Shown in pieces: positions 58,853 to 64,000 of a stretch of 64,000 nt of DNA. Under the pieces are notes generated by a model, which worked only from the letters and a program-made list of their open reading frames with translations, was not told the origin of the DNA and did not search any database. The position numbers were made by a program, and so were the translations under genes. Source of the DNA: Rhodoferax sp. BLA1 (GTDB lineage Bacteria > Pseudomonadota > Gammaproteobacteria > Burkholderiales > Burkholderiaceae_C); assembly GCF_013416775.1 (NCBI RefSeq), contig NZ_SZVI01000004.1:62001-126000 (forward strand). The letters are read 5' to 3'. Position 1 is the stretch's first letter, and each line of letters opens with the position of its first letter.

Positions 58853-60224
58853 AGTGTTGGCTAGGCAGCATGGCTCGCAGGCAGACCACCACAAACATCA
58901 CCCCGCCGATGATGGCGATCAGGCCGCCCAGACCCATCAAACCCATACCGATCTTCTGCGGCAGCGATGTCAGCAACTGCTCGGCACCCGCCACCTTGCG
59001 TTGCACACCATAACCGCCTGACCAGGCCAGACCCAAAACGTGAAGGAGTTGTCCGCCGCCGTACACGTAGGGCTGCCAGCGGGCCAAGTGACCGTCCGGG
59101 CTGCCGAAACCCAGGTGCGGCAACACCACGTAGGTCAAACCCATGAAGGCCAGAGTGACACCCACAATCGACCCGTGGTAGTGCGCCGGGATGACCACAT
59201 TTGCCCCCCTGATCAGGTAAGCCAGCACACCGCCGACCACAAACAACCCCATCGAGGCCAAAAACGCCGATTTGGCGGGCGACACCCGCTGGCGCACCTG
59301 CCACAAGGATCTGACTGCCAGCAGCACCAGCGGCGCCATCAACGCATGACCATAAATCATCAAGCGCATGAAAGACAGCATGTGCTCACCCGAGTCGATC
59401 TCAAACTGGTTGTAAATCACCGGCACCGCCAGCAGCGGCAGGGCTGCGAACAAAAACAGGCCCAACAGGGTGCGGCCAGACACCGCCACCGGCGCACCCA
59501 GCGCGTCGGCCAGCCAGAACCAGGCCACACACACCAGCAACGCGTGCTGGAACTGCAGCACATGCCCGCCACCCCAAAACAGTCGCTCCCACCGAGCAAT
59601 TCCCTGCAAATCGCTCACCGCCAGCCAGGAGCCCCCAAAACTGCCCAGGGCCAGCGCCGCGGCGATAGCCCCCAGCAGCATGGCCCAACGCAGCGCCGCA
59701 TGCGCTGACATTGGCGTTGTTGTCGCGATGGCCTTGATCTGGGGTGGGATGGTCAGCAGGGCACGCAGCACGGTCAGGCCAAAACCGGCCGCAGCCAGGG
59801 TCAGGCCAGTGAAGAACACCGGATGTTGCAGCACCGGGATGTAGTTGTTGAGCAGCGGCTGTGAATTGGGGAAAAAAGGTGCCACACCAATGAGTGCTGT
59901 GCCCACGGTGGCCAGCCAGAAGCCGACCCAGCCCAGGGCCGCCCAACGGCTGTTGCCCGCCAGACTCCAGAGCACACCTGCAAATGCCATGAACCAGACC
60001 AGCACCGACAGGTCAACGTGCACCACCAACGCTGCTCGAAAAAAATCGCGCAGCGGGAACACGTTGTGCAAGCCCGGTGTGCGCGATAACACCAGCAGCA
60101 GCGCCAGCAGCCCGGAGCCAATCAGCGCAGCCAGCCCCAGCTTGAGCCAGGCACGGGCCAGCCGTGTTGAGTGCGCGCTCAACGGTTCCATGAAAAACCC
60201 GGACGATGTGGCGAGAGGCGGCAT
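58842..60224 (-). CDS. Divergent heme-copper oxidase subunit I-like protein
   Basis: The 460-residue protein has about twelve membrane helices and resembles subunit I of heme-copper oxidases, nearer the cbb3/NorB branch. Heme ligands are seen as H69 in LVVHVDLSVLVWF and H348, H350 in PAHYHGSIVG. H221 in WGGGHVLQF matches the first CuB ligand, but the +4 Tyr is Phe, and the expected His pair in the next helix is one His (SGEHMLSF). No partner subunit is adjacent. It could be a heme sensor, quinol-linked NO reductase-like enzyme or assembly factor. The ATG at 60224 is chosen over a TTG at 60269. Confidence 0.75.
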   Translation of the reverse strand: MPPLATSSGFFMEPLSAHSTRLARAWLKLGLAALIGSGLLALLLVLSRTPGLHNVFPLRDFFRAALVVHVDLSVLVWFMAFAGVLWSLAGNSRWAALGWVGFWLATVGTALIGVAPFFPNSQPLLNNYIPVLQHPVFFTGLTLAAAGFGLTVLRALLTIPPQIKAIATTTPMSAHAALRWAMLLGAIAAALALGSFGGSWLAVSDLQGIARWERLFWGGGHVLQFQHALLVCVAWFWLADALGAPVAVSGRTLLGLFLFAALPLLAVPVIYNQFEIDSGEHMLSFMRLMIYGHALMAPLVLLAVRSLWQVRQRVSPAKSAFLASMGLFVVGGVLAYLIRGANVVIPAHYHGSIVGVTLAFMGLTYVVLPHLGFGSPDGHLARWQPYVYGGGQLLHVLGLAWSGGYGVQRKVAGAEQLLTSLPQKIGMGLMGLGGLIAIIGGVMFVVVCLRAMLPSQHFKT

Positions 60225-60358
60225 GTTGGGCAGAACCTTGTGTGGGTTATCGGGCAGGTCAGCAGACAAACGCGTCCAACTGTACGATAGGCGCGGTATC
60301 GACGTAGCCTAGCGACCCCCCACCTGGATGGACGGAGCCCAACTATGCAAGAGTTTCA

Positions 60359-61537
60359 GTGGTGAATCACTACCCCGCCTATGACCTCTCACCACTGGCT
60401 GGCCTGATGCTGGTGGCCGCACTGATGGCCCTGGGCCCGGTGCTCTGGGTCTGGTTCAAAAACCGGGGTGGCCGCAGCCACCAGAGGCAACAAGCGCTGC
60501 GTGTGCTGACCCTGTTCCTGACCTTTGATCTGGTGTTGTTTGGGGCGTTCACGCGTCTGTCGGACTCGGGTTTGGGCTGCCCCGACTGGCCGGGCTGTTA
60601 CGGCCAGTTGTCCCCTGTGGGGGCCGCAAGTCACATCACGGCGGCACAAAACGCCCAGCCCGATGGTCCGGTGACCCACACCAAAGCCTGGATCGAAATG
60701 ACCCACCGTTATCTGGCTTTGGTGGTGGGTGCGCTGATCACCTGGCAGGCCGCGCTGGCCTGGCGTGGCTGGTGGCGCCAGCGCACCTTGCCCCGGGCGG
60801 TTGCCCGACCAGGGGTGGGGCCAGGTTTGGCCACGCTGACCCTCATCTGGGTCGGCCTGCAGGGTGCTTTTGGTGCCCTGACCGTGAGCCTGCGGCTGTA
60901 TCCGGCCATTGTCACGCTGCACTTATTGGGCGCGCTGGTGTTGTTGATGCTGCTGGTGATGCAAGTGGTACGGGGTGCACCGGCGCCGCCCCAGCTTGTG
61001 AGTGCGGGTATGCGCCTGGGGCTGCTCGGGGCTGTGCTGTTGTTGCTGATGCAGGTGACGCTGGGGGGCTGGGTCAGTGCCAATTACGCCGTGCTGGCCT
61101 GCAGCGATTTCCCGACGTGCCAGGGGCGCTGGTGGCCCGAGATGGACCTGCGCCAAGGTTTTGAAGTCTGGCACGCTCTCGGGCGCAGTGCCTCTGGCGG
61201 TTACCTCAATCTGGCGGGTTTGACGGCGATCCATTTTGTGCATCGGTTGATGGCGTTGGTGGTGGTTGTGGTGCTGCTGACATTGGCCTGGCAACTCCAC
61301 CGCAGCCCGCCCTGGCGTGGTGCGGCGCGCCTGCTGGCGCTGCTGCTGGGTTTGCAACTGGCAACGGGTGTCAGCACCGTGGTGCTGGGTTGGCCACTGT
61401 TGGCGGCGCTGCTCCATTCGGGTGGTGCGGCGGCGTTGGTTTTGACGCTGACCTGGATGGTCGCCAGGCTGGACTGGCAGACCGAGCCGGTCCCTGCGGC
61501 GGCGCCTGGGATGAACCGTTCTGGAGTACAAGCATGA
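60359..61537 (+). CDS. ctaA: Heme A synthase (COX15/CtaA)
   Basis: CtaA oxidises the C8 methyl group of heme O to the formyl group of heme A. The 392-residue protein has eight membrane helices. The conserved blocks are [16 protein letters not shown], with the paired cysteines, [16 protein letters not shown], and in the second half [17 protein letters not shown] with VHRLMALVV. Heme ligand histidines are in MTHR and HFVHR. It starts with GTG at 60359 (or 60362) after the six-codon frame MQEFQW. It overlaps ctaB by four bases. Confidence 0.95.
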   Translation: MVNHYPAYDLSPLAGLMLVAALMALGPVLWVWFKNRGGRSHQRQQALRVLTLFLTFDLVLFGAFTRLSDSGLGCPDWPGCYGQLSPVGAASHITAAQNAQPDGPVTHTKAWIEMTHRYLALVVGALITWQAALAWRGWWRQRTLPRAVARPGVGPGLATLTLIWVGLQGAFGALTVSLRLYPAIVTLHLLGALVLLMLLVMQVVRGAPAPPQLVSAGMRLGLLGAVLLLLMQVTLGGWVSANYAVLACSDFPTCQGRWWPEMDLRQGFEVWHALGRSASGGYLNLAGLTAIHFVHRLMALVVVVVLLTLAWQLHRSPPWRGAARLLALLLGLQLATGVSTVVLGWPLLAALLHSGGAAALVLTLTWMVARLDWQTEPVPAAAPGMNRSGVQA

Positions 61538-62439
61538 ACACAACGACTCAGCCGATGGGTTCGGGCAACTCTGTGTGGGCTCAGTATTACGCCATCACCA
61601 AACCCCGCGTTTTGTGGCTGATTGTGTTTTGCGCCCTGATTGGCATGGTGCTGGCCATTCCGCGTGTGCCAACGGTGGCACAACTGGGTCTGGCCTTGAC
61701 TGCCTCTGTCGGCATCTGGCTGGTGGCCGGTGCGGCGGCGGCGTTTAATTGCCTGATTGAGAAAAGCATCGACGCCAAGATGAAACGCACCGCCTGGCGG
61801 CCCACCGCCAAGGGTGAACTGGGTGACGGGCAAACCCTGCTGTTCGCCAGCAGCCTGGGCCTGCTGGGCTCCGCGCTGTTGTACTGGTGGGTGAACCCGC
61901 TCACCATGTGGCTGACGTTTGCCACCTTTGTCGGTTATGCCGTGGTGTACACGGTGATGCTCAAGCCCAGCACACCCCAAAACATCGTGATCGGCGGCGC
62001 TTCGGGGGCCATGCCGCCGGTGCTGGGCTGGGCCGCCATGACGGGCCAGGTGGGGCCGGAAGCGATGATCCTGTTTCTGATCATTTTTTTGTGGACGCCG
62101 CCGCATTTCTGGTCGCTGGCGCTGTACCGTGTGGAAGAGTTTCGCAAGTCCGGCCTGCCGATGTTGCCGGTGACCCATGGTCCGGCCTTCACGCGGTTGA
62201 TGGTGCTGGTCTACACCTGGGCGCTGGCGGCGGCGTGTCTGCTGCCTTTTGCCTACGGTATGAGTTCGTGGCTGTACCTGCTGGCGGCGGTGGTTCTGAG
62301 TGTCGGTTTTTGCCACTACGCCTGGCGTTTGTGGCGCAACTATTCCGATGCCTTGGCGCGCCAGACTTTTCGTTATTCACTGACACATCTGAGCACCCTG
62401 TTTGCCGCCCTGATGCTGGATCACTATCTGTTGCCCTGA
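61534..62439 (+). CDS. ctaB: Heme O synthase (protoheme IX farnesyltransferase)
   Basis: The 301-residue UbiA-family enzyme adds farnesyl to heme B. It has nine membrane helices, starts with [15 protein letters not shown], and has the first acidic motif as [20 protein letters not shown] and the second as [18 protein letters not shown]. The first motif departs from NxxxDxxxD, but this variant (NCLxExxIDxKMKRT) is typical of Comamonadaceae. It acts with CtaA. Confidence 0.95.
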   Translation: MNTTTQPMGSGNSVWAQYYAITKPRVLWLIVFCALIGMVLAIPRVPTVAQLGLALTASVGIWLVAGAAAAFNCLIEKSIDAKMKRTAWRPTAKGELGDGQTLLFASSLGLLGSALLYWWVNPLTMWLTFATFVGYAVVYTVMLKPSTPQNIVIGGASGAMPPVLGWAAMTGQVGPEAMILFLIIFLWTPPHFWSLALYRVEEFRKSGLPMLPVTHGPAFTRLMVLVYTWALAAACLLPFAYGMSSWLYLLAAVVLSVGFCHYAWRLWRNYSDALARQTFRYSLTHLSTLFAALMLDHYLLP

Positions 62440-62486
62440 GCGCCGCCAGGCCAGGGGCCTCATTCCCGGCGGATTATGATGTTTGC

Positions 62487-63098
62487 ATGAACAAACGACA
62501 TGCTCTTCAAAAGATAGCTTTTGGCGCTTTAACTGTATGGGCTGCAAGCCAATTAAGCGCCTGTGATTCAACAACCCCGGCGTTCACAGCGATCAACATC
62601 ACCGGCGCCGACTACGCCAAAGACTTTGCCCTGACCGACCACAACGGCCAGTTGCGTACCTTGAAAGACTTCCACGGCAAGATCGTGATGGTGTTTTTTG
62701 GGTACACCCAGTGCCCGGACGTGTGCCCGACCTCAATGGTCGAGATGGTCCGTATCAAACAACTGCTGGGGCCAGATGGCGACAAGTTGCAGGGCCTGTT
62801 TGTCACCGTGGACCCCGAACGCGACACCCCCGAGCTGCTAAAAGCTTACATGGAGAACTTTGACCCGACGTTTCTGGCGCTCTACACCACGCCTGAGAAA
62901 ACCGCGACCCTGGCCAAGGACTACAAGGTGTATTACAAAAAGGTGCCCGGCCCGACACCCACCAGTTACACCGTGGACCACACGGCGGGCAGCTACGTGT
63001 ATGACACCCAGGGAAACTTGCGCCTGTTCACGCGCTACGGCACCCAGCCCGAGCTGACCGCCGCCGACATCCGCCTGCTGCTGCAACCGGGGACCTGA
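62487..63098 (+). CDS. SCO family copper chaperone
   Basis: SCO proteins insert copper into the CuA site of CoxB. The 203-residue lipoprotein has lipobox LSAC (Cys25) after a signal peptide, the copper site CPDVCPTSM in FFGYTQCPDVCP, and a distal His in SYTVDHTAGSYVYD. The signal peptide coding region matches a degenerate repeat copy. It closes the cox cluster, before a dispersed repeat. Confidence 0.92.
   Translation: MNKRHALQKIAFGALTVWAASQLSACDSTTPAFTAINITGADYAKDFALTDHNGQLRTLKDFHGKIVMVFFGYTQCPDVCPTSMVEMVRIKQLLGPDGDKLQGLFVTVDPERDTPELLKAYMENFDPTFLALYTTPEKTATLAKDYKVYYKKVPGPTPTSYTVDHTAGSYVYDTQGNLRLFTRYGTQPELTAADIRLLLQPGT
62506..62562 (-). repeat. Degenerate dispersed repeat within the SCO signal peptide
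   Basis: On the minus strand this region reads AATTGGCTTGCAGCCCATAC, then a degraded centre and GCCAAAAGCTATC, aligning at both ends with the reference copy. The match is weaker than for the Nif3 and 75-residue gene copies. Confidence 0.4.
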
Positions 63099-63110
63099 TT
63101 GCTCTTTTTA

Positions 63111-63158
63111 CGATAGCTATCTGCCCTTTATTCATAAGGGCTAGAGGGTTAAAAAGCT
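63111..63158 (-). repeat. Dispersed palindromic repeat after the SCO gene
   Basis: On the plus strand, GATAGCTATCTGCCCTTTAT and TCATAAGGGCTAGAGGG form a clear copy of the family in opposite orientation to the reference copy. It lies between the convergent SCO and Bug-type genes. Confidence 0.75.
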
Positions 63159-63208
63159 TGTAAGTGATGGCTTCAGGCCGAATGGCCCTGAAGCACGGCG
63201 CCCATCCG

Positions 63209-64000
63209 CTACTCGTTGCTGACCCCGAGCGTTTTGATCACCCCGCCAAACAGGGCCGTGTCCGATTGGATGCGGTTGGCCAGCCCCTCGGGCGACGAGC
63301 CCACCACCTGCCAGCCCTGCTGGAACAACTTTTGCCGCACCTCAGGCGTGCGGCTGATCTCGCTGACCAGTTTGGCCAGTTTGGCAACAATCGGTGCGGG
63401 CAGGTTTTTGGGTGCCGCCACCGCGTTCCAGATTTCCAGGTTGAAGTTGGGCACACCGGCCTCAGCCATGCTGGGGTAATCTGGCGCTAGGCTGCTACGC
63501 CCGCTCGACGTCACACCAATGGCGCGCAACTTGCCACCTTTGACCTGGGCGATGGCTTGTGCGGGCGGCAGCATCGAGAGCTGCAGCAGCCCACCCACCA
63601 AACCACCGGCCACCTGCGCGTAACCAGGGAAGGGCACATGCACGACCTGCATGCCGGTGCGCGACTTGAGTAACTCCATGCCGATGTGGCCCACGGTGCC
63701 GACACCGGGCGAGCCATAACTCCAGCTGTCACCGGCTGCTTTTGCGGCCTTGAAGAATTCGGCTGCGGTGGCGCCTGGCGCGTTCAAGGGCGCGGTCAGC
63801 ACCAGCGGCGAGACACCCACCAGTGACACCGGCTGTAGGTCTTTCAACGGGTCATAAGCCAGCTTGGGGTTGAGCAGCTTGGCGGTGGTCATGTTGCCGT
63901 TGATCATCAGGCCCAGCGTGTGGTTGTCGGTGGCCTTGGCGACATAGTCGGCGCCGATGTTGCCGCCCGCCCCCACCTTGTTTTCCACAATCACCGGCTG
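63209..64000 (-). CDS. Bug/TctC-type tricarboxylate-binding protein (N-terminus cut)
   Basis: The 263 visible residues form most of a periplasmic tripartite tricarboxylate transporter substrate-binding protein. The frame enters the window at QPVIVENKVGAGGNIGAD, the usual block about 60 residues into such proteins, and continues with SYGSPGVGTVGHIGMELLK and HVPFPGYAQVAGGLVGG, the ligand-binding loop. These genes are greatly expanded in Comamonadaceae. The ligand cannot be predicted and the signal peptide is beyond the window. Confidence 0.92.
   Translation of the reverse strand, partial: QPVIVENKVGAGGNIGADYVAKATDNHTLGLMINGNMTTAKLLNPKLAYDPLKDLQPVSLVGVSPLVLTAPLNAPGATAAEFFKAAKAAGDSWSYGSPGVGTVGHIGMELLKSRTGMQVVHVPFPGYAQVAGGLVGGLLQLSMLPPAQAIAQVKGGKLRAIGVTSSGRSSLAPDYPSMAEAGVPNFNLEIWNAVAAPKNLPAPIVAKLAKLVSEISRTPEVRQKLFQQGWQVVGSSPEGLANRIQSDTALFGGVIKTLGVSNE

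Noticed and set aside
60345-60365. Six-codon frame MQEFQW before ctaA, considered as a leader peptide
   Set aside because: No run of regulatory codons and no alternative hairpins follow; it ends at the ctaA start and may simply be chance.

Overview
The window looks like a chromosomal segment of a GC-rich betaproteobacterium, most probably Comamonadaceae and Rhodoferax-like. This rests on gene order (mlaFEDACB, an ABC-2 pair, ibaG, murA, a his operon and tatABC in series; petABC with sspAB; secA with argJ; a cox cluster with DUF2970, DUF2909 and a small assembly protein) and on a dispersed TAGCCCTT..AAGGGCTA palindromic repeat. The genus is an inference; there is no rRNA gene in the window to test it.

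Layout. 1-2.4 kb: end of an unidentified gene, a methyltransferase, a SlyB-like lipoprotein and a REP-associated (Y1/HUH) transposase. 2.5-8.8 kb: glutamate synthase gltBD. 8.9-16.8 kb: the Mla phospholipid transport operon, an ABC-2 exporter, ibaG, murA and hisG. 16.8-24.4 kb: accessory genes (DUF1877, a truncated BrnA antitoxin, a phosphoesterase, a GNAT enzyme, a cold-shock/DUF1294 fusion, two unknown or DUF4145-like genes, a VapBC pair), with hisD stranded among them. 24.4-31.9 kb: hisCBHAFIE, a membrane protein, a HIT protein and tatABC. 31.9-39.5 kb: an HtrA protease, a YkgJ-like protein, a Nif3-like protein, pdxA, the bc1 complex petABC, sspAB and tRNA-Thr. 39.7-47.4 kb: a zinc-ribbon membrane protein, a DUF721 protein, an M23 peptidase, secA, argJ, a DUF815 ATPase, mutT and trmL. 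47.5-51.2 kb: accessory genes on the minus strand (HEPN/DUF4145-like, cupin, methyltransferase, Vat-like acetyltransferase) and comF. 51.2-63.1 kb: a BioC-like protein and the whole aa3-type cytochrome c oxidase cluster with heme A synthesis and copper insertion genes. The right edge cuts a Bug/TctC-type binding protein.

How the genes work together. petABC passes electrons to cytochrome c, and the CoxB of this window (which carries its own heme c domain) passes them to CoxA; CtaA and CtaB make heme A, and CtaG, SURF1 and SCO assemble the metal centres. The Tat system encoded nearby is the usual export route for the Rieske protein. GltBD makes glutamate, which serves as the HisC amino donor; the HisH amidotransferase uses glutamine.

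The most unusual signal is the dispersed repeat. About a dozen recognisable copies lie in the window, and several sit inside or across coding sequence: the GltB C-terminus, the HisH start, the interior of the Nif3 gene, the start of a 75-residue membrane protein, the SCO signal peptide, the hisG ribosome binding site, and the stop codon of the RAYT transposase. Other oddities are a VapC-like toxin lacking one conserved acidic residue, a lone heme-copper-oxidase-like protein with degenerate active-site ligands, and a BioC-like protein that has lost its SAM-binding glycine motif.
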